The notes beneath the pieces were generated by a model, which had not been told where the DNA came from, ran no database searches, and saw only the letters and a list, made by a program, of their open reading frames with translations. A DNA stretch of 64,000 nt from Shinella sp. UYSO24 (GTDB lineage: Bacteria > Pseudomonadota > Alphaproteobacteria > Rhizobiales > Rhizobiaceae), in NCBI GenBank assembly GCA_902167985.1, contig CABHNZ010000002.1, positions 310,001-374,000 on the forward strand, given 5' to 3'. Positions within the stretch are counted from its first letter, which is position 1, and every line of letters begins with the position of its first letter. The position numbers were made by a program, and so were the translations under genes. Positions 20,170 through 28,933 of this stretch are shown here, piece by piece.

Positions 20170-21381
20170 TCAGCGCTCGGCGAGTGCCGGTTCGCCCTTG
20201 GTCTCGCGCACCATGTTGATGAAGCGACGGAAGAGGTAGTGGCTGTCCTGCGGGCCCGGCGATGCTTCCGGGTGGTGCTGGACGGAGAAGACCGGCTTGC
20301 CGGAAAGGCGCAGGCCGCAATTGGTGCCGTCGAAGAGGGAAATGTGAGTCTCTTCAACGCCTTCCGGCAGAGACTTCGAATCCACCGCGAAGCCGTGGTT
20401 CATCGAGACGATTTCCACCTTGCCGGTCGTGTGATCCTTGACCGGGTGGTTGGCGCCGTGATGGCCCTGGTGCATCTTCTCGGTCGTGGCGCCGAGTGCG
20501 AGGCCCAGCATCTGGTGGCCGAGGCAGATGCCGAAGGTCGGGATGCCGGACTTGACGATGTCCTTGATGACCGGAACCGAGTATTCGCCGGTCGCAGCCG
20601 GATCGCCGGGGCCGTTCGAGAGGAAGATGCCATCCGGCTTCAGCGCCAGAATGTCTTCCGAAGAGGTCTGGGCCGGAACGACCGTGACCTTGCAGTCGAG
20701 GCCGGCAAACAGGCGCAGGATGTTGCGCTTGACGCCGTAGTCGACGCAGACGACGTGATACTTGGCATCTTCCGGCTTCAGGTCGTCGAAACCTTCGTTC
20801 CAGACCCAGGGCTTCTGCGTCCAGGTCGAGGACTGGCCGGAGGTTGCTTCCTTGGCAAGATCGAGGCCTTCGAGACCGCTCCAGGCCTTTGCTTCGGCCT
20901 TCAGCGCCTCGATGTCGAAGACGCCGTTCGGGTCATGGGCGATGACGGCGTTCGGCGCGCCGTTCTGGCGGATCCAGGCGGTCAGGGCGCGGGTGTCGAT
21001 GCCCGACAGGCCGATGACGCCGCGGGCCTTCAGCCATGCGTCGAGATCCTTGGCCGAGCGGTAGTTGGACGGTTCGGTAATGTCGGCCTTGAAGATGGTG
21101 CCGACCGCGCCGCGGCGTGCTGCCGGCGTCAGGTCTTCGATATCTTCATCATTGGCGCCGATATTGCCGATATGGGGGAAGGTGAAGGTGACGATCTGGC
21201 CGAGATAGGACGGGTCGGTGAGGATTTCCTCATAGCCGGTGAGCGCGGTGTTGAACACCACTTCGGCCGTCACCTTGCCGGTTGCGCCGATGCCGGTGCC
21301 CTCGATGACTGTGCCGTCCGCCAGGACCAGAACGGCGGTTGGCTTCTTCGTGGTCCAAGGGGCTGTCTGGGGTGCGGTCAT
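20170..21381 (-). CDS. carA: Carbamoyl-phosphate synthase small subunit
   Basis: CarA hydrolyses glutamine and passes ammonia to CarB. The N-terminal half (PTAVLVLADGTVIEGTGIGA, GYEEILTDPSYLGQIVTFTF) is followed by a class I glutamine amidotransferase with the nucleophile Cys in FGICLGHQMLGLALG and the His-Glu pair in VQHHPEASPGP. Start at 21381 (MTAPQ) is chosen because AAGGA lies 5 bp before it; a Met at 21387 is also possible. Intact, about 403 residues. Divergent from yqeY. Confidence 0.96.
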   Translation of the reverse strand: MTAPQTAPWTTKKPTAVLVLADGTVIEGTGIGATGKVTAEVVFNTALTGYEEILTDPSYLGQIVTFTFPHIGNIGANDEDIEDLTPAARRGAVGTIFKADITEPSNYRSAKDLDAWLKARGVIGLSGIDTRALTAWIRQNGAPNAVIAHDPNGVFDIEALKAEAKAWSGLEGLDLAKEATSGQSSTWTQKPWVWNEGFDDLKPEDAKYHVVCVDYGVKRNILRLFAGLDCKVTVVPAQTSSEDILALKPDGIFLSNGPGDPAATGEYSVPVIKDIVKSGIPTFGICLGHQMLGLALGATTEKMHQGHHGANHPVKDHTTGKVEIVSMNHGFAVDSKSLPEGVEETHISLFDGTNCGLRLSGKPVFSVQHHPEASPGPQDSHYLFRRFINMVRETKGEPALAER

Positions 21382-21740
21382 ATCCATCCTTCTGCCCCAG
21401 CGTTCCCGGCCCCTCTCGGGGACAGGCTGTCGAGGCCAATCTCTCGTCGCAGAAAAGGGCGCGCGGAAAACCGCGTTTGGCCCACTATCCAAATGTTGTG
21501 CAGGTGTTCGACATAAACAAGGCAGGCGAAACGGTCAATCGGCAGTTTCGAAGATTCAAGACTACAATGTCGCAGGAATGGTGTTTTGGGCGCTCTTTGC
21601 GGGGGCAAAAGCGGCGCTCGCCGGCAGATTGCATGGCGGCCATCCGTGTTGATTGGCTCCCGGCCTTGCTCTATGACAGCCACCATGAGGCGAGGCGACC
21701 ATTATTCAGCCATCGCCGGGCTTTCCCAAGGAGAATGAAT

Positions 21741-22193
21741 ATGCTGCGTGAGACGCTTTCCACCGCCATGAAGGAAGCGATGAAGGCCAAGGATACCCGC
21801 CGTCTTTCGACGGTGCGGATGGTTCAGGCGGCCATCAAGGATCGCGATATCGCCAATCGCGGCACCGGCAAGGAAGAGGCAAGCGAGGAGGAAATCCTCG
21901 GCATCCTCCAGAAGCTGGTCAAGCAGCGCGAAGAATCGGCCAAGCTTTATGACGATGCCGGCCGCGCCGAGCTCGCCACCCAGGAGCGTGAGGAAATCGC
22001 GGTTCTCAAGACCTTCATGCCGGAACAGCTTTCGGAAGAGAAGGTGGCGGAAATCGTCGCTGGTATCATCGCCGAGACGGGTGCCGCCGGCATGAAGGAC
22101 ATGGGCAAGGTGATGGCGACGCTGCGCGAGCGCTATGCCGGTCAGCTGGATTTCGCCAAGGCTTCCGGCACGATCAAGGCGCAGCTGTCTTAA
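21741..22193 (+). CDS. yqeY: GatB/YqeY domain protein
   Basis: 150 residues (MLRETLSTAMKEAMKAKDTR ... LDFAKASGTIKAQLS) matching the stand-alone YqeY family, which resembles the tail of the Asp/Glu-tRNA amidotransferase subunit GatB. Its role is not firmly known. ATG 21741 is chosen with AAGGAG 7 bp upstream; ATG 21735 is closer than usual. In rhizobia it sits between carA and dnaG, as here. Confidence 0.9.
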   Translation: MLRETLSTAMKEAMKAKDTRRLSTVRMVQAAIKDRDIANRGTGKEEASEEEILGILQKLVKQREESAKLYDDAGRAELATQEREEIAVLKTFMPEQLSEEKVAEIVAGIIAETGAAGMKDMGKVMATLRERYAGQLDFAKASGTIKAQLS

Positions 22194-22210
22194 TCGCTTC
22201 ATCGAAACGA

Positions 22211-22248
22211 CAAAAGGCGGGCTCCCGTCATGGGACGCCCGCCTTTGT
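22211..22248 (+). terminator. Rho-independent terminator after yqeY
   Basis: AAAGGCGGGC and GCCCGCCTTT form a 10-bp stem, with the loop region able to pair further (TCCC/GGGA). It lies 18 bp after the yqeY stop. Confidence 0.85.
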
Positions 22249-22592
22249 GCCCTTCCTGAACCGCCGGGGTCGGCCGATGAGAGCCAGTGCGGTTAGTGAA
22301 CGGCTTGGTGCCATCATGGCAGGCCGCCGTTCCGAAGAGCGATCACTTGTCGCTTATTGTTTGCCGGCAAGGCCCGGAAAAGACCGGGTCGTCCAACACG
22401 CGACAAGCAGTCATAATTGGAACATAGGTCGAGTCCCTCCAGGCTGCAAACTAAATATTAACGATCACTCATAAGTTGTGCGGCCTGTGGACAAGCGGGC
22501 TTGCTGCGGGTCGTTGGCGCTGGTTGTGCCGATCGGTGTGGCAATCGCGTTGGCCAGCGCGTATATGACTTACTTCAAGCCAAGAGGTAATG
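22249..22592. other. Upstream region of dnaG
   Basis: About 344 bp without a convincing gene. It must contain the dnaG promoter, but no clean hexamer pair is recognised. GTGGACAAG near 22486, read on the other strand as TTGTCCAC, is one base off a DnaA box. Confidence 0.35.
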
Positions 22593-24646
22593 ATGCGTTT
22601 TTCACCCGGTTTTCTCGACGAGATCCGCGACCGTGTGCCGATTTCCAATGTGATCGGCCGCAAGGTGACGTGGGACCGCAAGAAGACCAATGTCTCGCGC
22701 GGCGATTACTGGGCCTGCTGCCCGTTCCATGGCGAAAAGAGCCCGAGCTTCCATTGCGAGGACCGCAAGGGACGTTACCATTGCTTCGGTTGCGGCGTTT
22801 CGGGCGATCATTTCCGCTTTCTCACCGATTGCGAGGGCCTGAGTTTTCCGGAAGCCGTCCAGCAGGTCGCCGATCTTGCCGGTGTCTCCATGCCGCAGCC
22901 CGATCCGCAGGCGGAAAAGCGTGAGAAGGAGCGCATGTCGCTTCTCGACGTCATGGAAATGGCGACGCAATTCTTTCAGGATAAGCTGCAGAGCGCAGTC
23001 GGGGCCAAGGCGCGCGCTATCTGCGTGACCGTGGGCTGTCGGGCCGCACGATCGAGACTTTCCGATTGGGCTATGCGCCGGAAAGCCGCAATGCGCTGAA
23101 GGAATATCTGGCGGGCAAGGGCGTGCCGAAGGAGCAGATCGAGGCCTGTGGCCTCGTGCGCCATGGCGACGGCATTCCGGTCTCCTACGATTATTTTCGC
23201 GATCGGGTGATGTTCCCGATCCTGTCGTCGCGGGAAAAGGTCATCGCTTTCGGCGGGCGCGCCATGTCTGCGGATGCGCCGGCGAAATACATGAACTCGC
23301 CGGAAACCGAGCTCTTTCACAAGGGGCAGGTGCTCTACAATTTCTCCCGTGCCAGACGCGCCTCGCAGGCCGGGCCGGGGCAGAAGGAGCCGGGTACGGT
23401 GATTGCCGTCGAAGGCTATATGGATGTGATCGCGCTGTTTCAGGCGGGCGTCGAGAATGCGGTCGCTCCGCTCGGCACGGCGCTCACTGAAAACCAGCTC
23501 GATCTCCTATGGCGGATGTCGCCGCTGCCGGTCCTGTGCTTCGATGGCGATGGCGCGGGTATTCGCGCGGCGCATCGTGCCGTCGATCTGGCGCTGCCCT
23601 TCCTCAAACCCGGCAAGTCGGTCAATTTCGCGCTCCTGCCGGATGGCAAGGATCCGGACGATCTCGTCAAGCACGAGGGCCGGGCACCCTTCGACCGGGT
23701 GATGGCGGAAGCAAAGCCGCTGGCCGACATGGTCTGGCAGCGCGAGACGCAGGGGCAGACATTCTCGACGCCGGAGCGGCGCGCCGAGCTTGAGGCGCGG
23801 CTGAAACAGGTCGTTTCCGTGGTTGCCGACGAGAATGTGCGCCGGCATTACCAGCAGGATGTTCGCGAGCGGCTGAACGGCATGTTCCAGGGTTCGCGCG
23901 GCGGCTTCCAGTCCGGTGGCGGACAGGGCTTCGGCAATGGCGGCGGCGGGTTCCAGCGTGGCGGCGGCAATGGCGCCGGGGGCGGCCGTGGCGGTTTTCA
24001 GCGCGGACAGGGTCGTGGTGGCCAAGGTGGGCAAGGGTTTGGTGGCGGCGCGATCGGCGGTATTTCCGACCGGCTGGCGCGGTCCGGGCTGGTGCGCGGC
24101 CATACCGAACTGCCGGCCCTTCGCGAAAGCGTTCTGGCGCTCACCATCGTCAACCATCCGCAGCTTCTGCTTTCCGAATATGACGAGATCTCCTCGATGG
24201 ATTTCGAGAACCGCGACCTGAAGCGGCTCTGGTCCTGCGTGCTGACGATCATCGGGCAATCGGGCGCCAATCTCAGCGTCGAGGATCTGAAGCAGCAACT
24301 GGCCGATAACGGCTTTGCCGAGACGATCCAGCAGATGAACATGCAGATCCGCAATGCGCGGCTGTGGACCGCGACCGAGGAAGCCGATCCGCAGGACAGC
24401 CTGCAAGCCTATCGCCAGACGCGGGCGCTCCATGCCCGCAACAAGGAACTGCGCTGGCAGAAGATCGAACTGGAGCGGGAACTGGCCGAAATGACGGAGG
24501 ACGAGCCGGAGCGGAACGACCTTCTGCTCAGGGCGTTGCTGGAAGTGCAGAACGAGATTACCCGGATGGAAAGCCAGGAGGCGATCATCGACGGGTTCGG
24601 GGTTCTGTCAGGCCGGGTCAAGGGGCCGGCGATCAGTCACGGCTGA
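22593..24646 (+). CDS. dnaG: DNA primase
   Basis: DnaG makes RNA primers at the replication fork. The zinc-binding domain is seen as CCPFHGEKSPSFHCE ... YHCFGCGVSGDHF, the TOPRIM core as VIAVEGYMDVIALFQAG and PVLCFDGDGAGIRAA, and the C-terminal DnaB-binding part follows residue about 490. Between them, 23890–24055 encode an unusually long Gly/Gln/Arg-rich linker. One base is missing near 23022 (GCGCGCCTAT appears as GCGCGCTAT). With it restored the protein is 684 residues. ATG 22593 fits the AAGAGG ribosome site better than ATG 22590. Confidence 0.96.
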
Positions 24647-24685
24647 CGCGATGGACGGGCCTGTGTGTATCAGGGAGGAAGGGAC

Positions 24686-25033
24686 ATGCAGATTTCAGGC
24701 AGCTGCCATTGCGGCAGGATCGCGTTTGAGGCTGAGGGCAAGTTCGGCGAGGCGATCGAATGCAATTGTTCCTATTGTCGCCGGCAGGGGGCGCTGCTGG
24801 CCTTCGTGCCACGCGACAAGATGAAGCTCCTGACGCCACGGGATGACCTGAAGACCTATTATTTTCACCGCAAGGTCATTGCCCATCACTTCTGTGACCA
24901 ATGCGGTATTGCCCCCTTCGGAGAAGCGGTGACGCCGGATGGCAGGGAGATGGCGGCCATTAATCTGCGCTGCGTGCCCGAGATAGACTTTTCGGCCGTG
25001 CGGATCAGCCAGTATGATGGGGCGGCCGTCTGA
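24686..25033 (+). CDS. GFA/CENP-V family zinc protein
   Basis: 115 residues with the family's zinc-binding cysteines: GSCHCGRIAFEAEG, CNCSYCRRQGALL and HHFCDQCGIAPFGEA. Relatives include the glutathione-dependent formaldehyde-activating enzyme Gfa, but most small members have no proven activity. GGGAGGAAG precedes ATG 24686. It follows dnaG by 39 bp on the same strand and may be read through from it. Confidence 0.85.
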   Translation: MQISGSCHCGRIAFEAEGKFGEAIECNCSYCRRQGALLAFVPRDKMKLLTPRDDLKTYYFHRKVIAHHFCDQCGIAPFGEAVTPDGREMAAINLRCVPEIDFSAVRISQYDGAAV

Positions 25034-25467
25034 CAGATTGCTCGCGAAGCTCAGAGATTGTCGTTTCTGCTACGTGAAATCATGGGGCTTGTCATGGCGG
25101 CCGCAAAGCCTACATATGCCAAGACTTGGTGAGTTAACTCCAAAAAGCGCCGGCTTGACGCGGCTTTCTCCAATTTTCCTGGGCAATTCGCTCGGGGAAC
25201 CTTGACGAAGCGTTAATTTATGGGAATCACCATTTCAGGCATAATAGGCAAAGTGGGTCGAGCGCGTCGTTTGTGGCCGGCGGTTCTCCAAATGATTGTT
25301 CATGAGAACGATCCCGCGGTCGCCGATGGTAATTCGGAATTAAAGGTCATTCCGTTACGAGTTGGACAGTGATTCGCAGTCGGGGCGTTCTCGTCTCCGG
25401 CAGCAGGCCATAAGGTGCGGCCCTTTCGAGGTGCGGCGCCATGGGTTCAGGGAAAGCGACGAAATAC
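25034..25467. other. Upstream region of rpoD
   Basis: No gene is seen. Two CTTGAC hexamers (25154 and 25201) match the -35 of alphaproteobacterial promoters, but neither has an obvious -10, so the rpoD promoter is not pinned down. Confidence 0.35.
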
Positions 25468-27524
25468 ATGGCAACAAAAGTCAAAGAAAACGAAGAAGCT
25501 GAGAACGAACGCGAAGGCTCGCACGACGGTCCGCTTCTCGATCTTTCTGACGACGCGGTCAAGAAGATGATCAAGGCCGCGAAAAACGCGGCTATGTCAC
25601 GATGGACGAGCTCAACTCGGTTCTTCCTTCGGAAGAGGTGACGTCCGAGCAGATCGAAGACACGATGGCGATGCTCTCCGATATGGGCATCAACGTCATC
25701 GAGGACGAGGAAGCCGAAGAGGCTGCCGGCGAAGAAGAGACCGCTGACGACAGCGACGACAACGAGAGCGAAGGCGGAGAGCTTGCTCCTGCCGCCGGCA
25801 CGGCGCTTGCGACCGCGAAGAAGAAGGAACCCACCGATCGTACAGACGATCCGGTGCGCATGTATCTGCGCGAAATGGGATCCGTCGAGCTTCTGTCGCG
25901 CGAAGGCGAAATCGCCATCGCAAAGCGCATCGAGGCCGGCCGCGAGACGATGATCGCCGGTCTCTGTGAGAGCCCGCTGACCTTCCAGGCGCTGATCATC
26001 TGGCGTGACGAACTGAACGAAGGCACCACGCTTCTGCGCGAGATCATCGATCTCGAAACGACCTATTCCGGTCCGGAAGCCAAGGCTGCACCGCAGTTCC
26101 AGAGCCCGGAAAAGATCGAGGCAGACCGCAAGGCTGCCGAGGAGAAGGAAAAGTCGCGCCGTAGCCGCATGCCGGCTGCCAATGACGACGATATCACCTC
26201 CGTCGGCGGCGAGCTGCCCCTCGAGGAAGAGGAAGAGGACGACGACGAGTCGAACCTTTCGCTTGCCGCGATGGAAGCGGAACTGCGTCCGCAGGTCATG
26301 GAAACCCTCGACCTGATCGCCGACACCTACAAGAAGCTGCGCAAGCTGCAGGACCAGCAGGTGGAAGCCCGCCTTGCTGCCACCGGCACGCTGTCTTCGG
26401 CGCAGGAGCGTCGTTACAAGGAGCTGAAGGACGAGCTGATCACGGCTGTGAAGTCGCTGTCGCTCAACCAGAACCGCGTCGACAGCCTTGTCGAGCAGCT
26501 CTACGACATTTCCAAGCGTCTGATGCAGAATGAAGGTCGTCTGCTGCGCCTCGCTGAATCCTACGGCGTAAAGCGTGACAGCTTCCTCGAGCAGTATCAG
26601 GGTGCGGAACTTGATCCGAACTGGATGAAGTCGATCGCCAATCTGGCCGCCCGCGGCTGGAAGGAATTCGCCAAGGCGGAAAACAACGCGATCCGCGACC
26701 TGCGCATGGAAATCCAGGCGCTGGCCACGGAGACCGGGATTTCGATCACCGAATTCCGCCGCATCGTTTCCATGGTGCAGAAGGGCGAGCGCGAAGCGCG
26801 TATCGCCAAGAAGGAAATGGTCGAAGCGAACCTTCGCCTCGTCATCTCCATCGCCAAGAAGTACACGAACCGCGGTCTGCAGTTCCTCGACCTCATTCAG
26901 GAAGGCAATATCGGCCTGATGAAGGCGGTGGACAAGTTCGAATACCGCCGCGGTTACAAGTTCTCGACCTATGCGACATGGTGGATCAGGCAGGCGATCA
27001 CCCGCTCGATCGCCGACCAGGCCCGCACGATCCGTATTCCGGTGCATATGATCGAGACGATCAACAAGATCGTCCGTACCTCGCGCCAGATGCTGCACGA
27101 GATCGGCCGCGAGCCGACGCCGGAAGAACTGGCTGAAAAGCTTGCCATGCCGCTCGAAAAGGTCCGCAAGGTCCTGAAGATCGCCAAGGAGCCGATCTCG
27201 CTCGAAACCCCGGTGGGTGACGAAGAGGATAGCCATCTCGGCGACTTCATCGAGGACAAGAACGCGCTTCTGCCGATCGACGCCGCCATTCAGGCGAACC
27301 TGCGCGAAACGACGACCCGCGTTCTCGCATCGCTCACGCCGCGTGAAGAGCGCGTGCTGCGCATGCGCTTCGGCATCGGCATGAACACCGACCATACGCT
27401 GGAAGAAGTCGGCCAGCAGTTCTCGGTGACGCGCGAACGTATCCGCCAGATCGAGGCAAAGGCGCTGCGCAAGCTGAAGCACCCAAGCCGTTCGAGAAAG
27501 CTGCGCTCGTTCCTCGACAGCTGA
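25468..27524 (+). CDS. rpoD: RNA polymerase primary sigma factor (RpoD/SigA)
   Basis: The housekeeping sigma-70. Region 1.1 ([27 protein letters not shown]) is followed by an acidic non-conserved insert, region 2 ([40 protein letters not shown] for -10 binding) and region 4.2 ([20 protein letters not shown] for -35 binding). The frame breaks near 25587, where a run of six A in AAAAAACGC appears as five. Restored length 685 residues. ATG 25468 ([10 protein letters not shown]) is the family start; an ATG 27 bp upstream is less likely. Confidence 0.97.
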
Positions 27525-27552
27525 TCCAAAGATCGGCACTTGGATGAATTGA

Positions 27553-27581
27553 ACCCGGTCCGCCTGAAAAGGCGGGCCGGG
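27553..27581 (+). terminator. Rho-independent terminator of rpoD
   Basis: A GC-rich stem formed by CCCGGTCCGCC and GGCGGGCCGGG around a TGAAAA loop is followed by TTTTT, 29 bp after the rpoD stop. Confidence 0.9.
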
Positions 27582-27591
27582 TTTTTGCGCC

Positions 27592-27936
27592 TTAATGCGA
27601 TACGCTGTTGGAAAAGACGTTGACGACGATGACGCCGGAGATGATCAGGCCAAGGCCGAGGATGGCGGCGAGATCGAGCGTCTGGCGGAAGGCGAAGATG
27701 CCGACGATCGAGATCATCACGATGCCGAGCCCGCTCCAGATCGCGTAGGCGAGGCCAACGGGCAGGGTGCGCAAGGCGATCGACAGAAGATAGAAGGCCG
27801 CGGCGTAGCAGAGCGCCATCAGCACGGTCGGCCAGAGCCTTGTGAACTGCTGGCTCATCTGCAGGAAGGTCGTGCCGACGACTTCCAGCGCGATGGCGGC
27901 GAGAAGGGCGCCATAGGTCATCAGGGCGGCGTTCAT
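27592..27936 (-). CDS. Small multidrug resistance transporter (EmrE-like)
   Basis: 114 residues, four helices. The essential membrane glutamate is in ALEVVGTTFLQMSQ of helix 1, and GLAYAIWSGLGIVMI in helix 3 is the EmrE/QacE signature; SMR dimers exchange protons for cationic drugs. Its start overlaps the TetR stop (ATGA), so the two genes form one leftward operon, and the pump is probably controlled by that repressor. Confidence 0.9.
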   Translation of the reverse strand: MNAALMTYGALLAAIALEVVGTTFLQMSQQFTRLWPTVLMALCYAAAFYLLSIALRTLPVGLAYAIWSGLGIVMISIVGIFAFRQTLDLAAILGLGLIISGVIVVNVFSNSVSH

Positions 27937-28544
27937 CGGGGTGGCGTCCTTGTGTGATGAGGCAGGTGGTCATGGTCGGAGCGCGTCATTTGCGTCATGC
28001 GCGTGAGGTCTTCATGCAGCCGGTCGAGATGGTCCGTGGGCAGTCCGGCAGTCTCCGTCAGATTGGCAAGCCAGATGCCATCTGCGGCATAGCGCACGAC
28101 GGCGAGTGCCGGGGCATCGTCCGTTGCGGCATGGCGTTCCATCCGCCCACGCATCCAGTCGGACCAGAGGGCGCGAAGCCCCGCATCGGCCATGCAGGAC
28201 ACGGCGATCGCCGCCCAGGGGCTTTTTTCGCCGTCGCGCGTCTCACGGAAGAAGGCATCGACATAGGCACGGGTGAAACGGCCATGCGGTTGCGGGTCGG
28301 CGGCGATCAGCGTGTCGATCTCGTCATCGAGACGTGCCAGTAGATCGGCAAAAACCGCTTCGATCAGCGGCTGCTTGCCGGGGAAATGGTGGAGCAGGCC
28401 GCCTTTCGTCACGGAAGCGGCTTCCGCCACGGCCTGCAGGGTGACGGCCGCAAGCCCCTGTTCCGTCGCAATGCGAGCGGCCTGATCGAGCAGGGACCGG
28501 CGGACTTCGTCCGGTCGTTTTTCGCGTCTGTGAGATTGTGCCAT
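27933..28544 (-). CDS. TetR family repressor of the SMR pump
   Basis: 203 residues. The N-terminal helix-turn-helix is RRSLLDQAARIATEQGLAAV, then TLQAVAEAASVTKGGLLHHF, followed by PGKQPLIEAVFADLLARLDD and a ligand-binding C-terminal domain (GEKSPWAAIAVSCMADAGLR; YfiR-like). Start is ATG 28544, only 6 bp from a palindromic operator, which implies autoregulation. First gene of an operon with the SMR pump. Confidence 0.88.
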   Translation of the reverse strand: MAQSHRREKRPDEVRRSLLDQAARIATEQGLAAVTLQAVAEAASVTKGGLLHHFPGKQPLIEAVFADLLARLDDEIDTLIAADPQPHGRFTRAYVDAFFRETRDGEKSPWAAIAVSCMADAGLRALWSDWMRGRMERHAATDDAPALAVVRYAADGIWLANLTETAGLPTDHLDRLHEDLTRMTQMTRSDHDHLPHHTRTPPR

Positions 28545-28549
28545 GTGAT

Positions 28550-28571
28550 AAACATACCGTATGGTCGGTTT
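28550..28571 (-). promoter_or_regulatory. Palindromic operator of the TetR–SMR operon
   Basis: A 22-bp dyad in which AAAC, ACC and TA on one side mirror TA, GGT and GTTT on the other. It lies 6 bp upstream of the TetR start codon, the usual place for autorepression. The core ACCGTATGGT is like known TetR-family sites. Confidence 0.65.
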
Positions 28572-28594
28572 TATTGCAAGAGGTGTCGATCTCG

Positions 28595-28740
28595 TGTGGA
28601 AGGGGTGGCGGGGAGTGGTGGCGGGTGGAGGGGAGCCGAAGGGAGCTAATCGGGAGAGGCAGGGGGAAACCGCTAGAAGCGGGGAGAGGGCGGGGATATC
28701 GGGGGAGAACGGGAAAAGGGGGGATGGGGAGAAGGAGGGG
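28595..28740. other. Purine-biased G-run tract
   Basis: About 145 bp with many runs of 3–6 G separated by short gaps (AGGGGTGGCGGGG, GGGTGGAGGGG, AGGGGGAAACC, AAAAGGGGGGATGGGG). It has strong potential for G-quadruplexes on the plus strand. It lies in the gap between the TetR operator and the DUF930 gene; no gene is seen in it. Confidence 0.55.
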
Positions 28741-28933
28741 TGCGTCGCCATGATCGGGTGGCGGATGTGGTGGGTAGTTCTGTCCTGTCCGTCGCTGTGT
28801 GGGGCGGGAGGGAGCGATTGCGGGCAGTTGCGTTTGGGGCAAGGCGTATTCCGCGAAAGCGTGATCGGTTTTCCCGTTGCTTTTCTCCGGCAGGGTCTCG
28901 ATCAGAGCCGGAATTCGTCCTACATCGGCTGTT

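Noticed and set aside
25468..27524. Programmed frameshifting in rpoD, dnaG or carB
   Set aside because: There is no conserved slippery site with a pseudoknot, the breaks fall at different places in many unrelated genes, and all are one-base losses; sequence error explains them better.
25347..27539. A 730-codon open frame opposite rpoD, and similar long frames opposite hyuA (54565–56667), the RND pump (59996–61561) and the fsr-like gene (13074–14270)
   Set aside because: All mirror well-recognised genes on the other strand and have the odd His/Arg/Asp-rich composition of GC-rich shadows.
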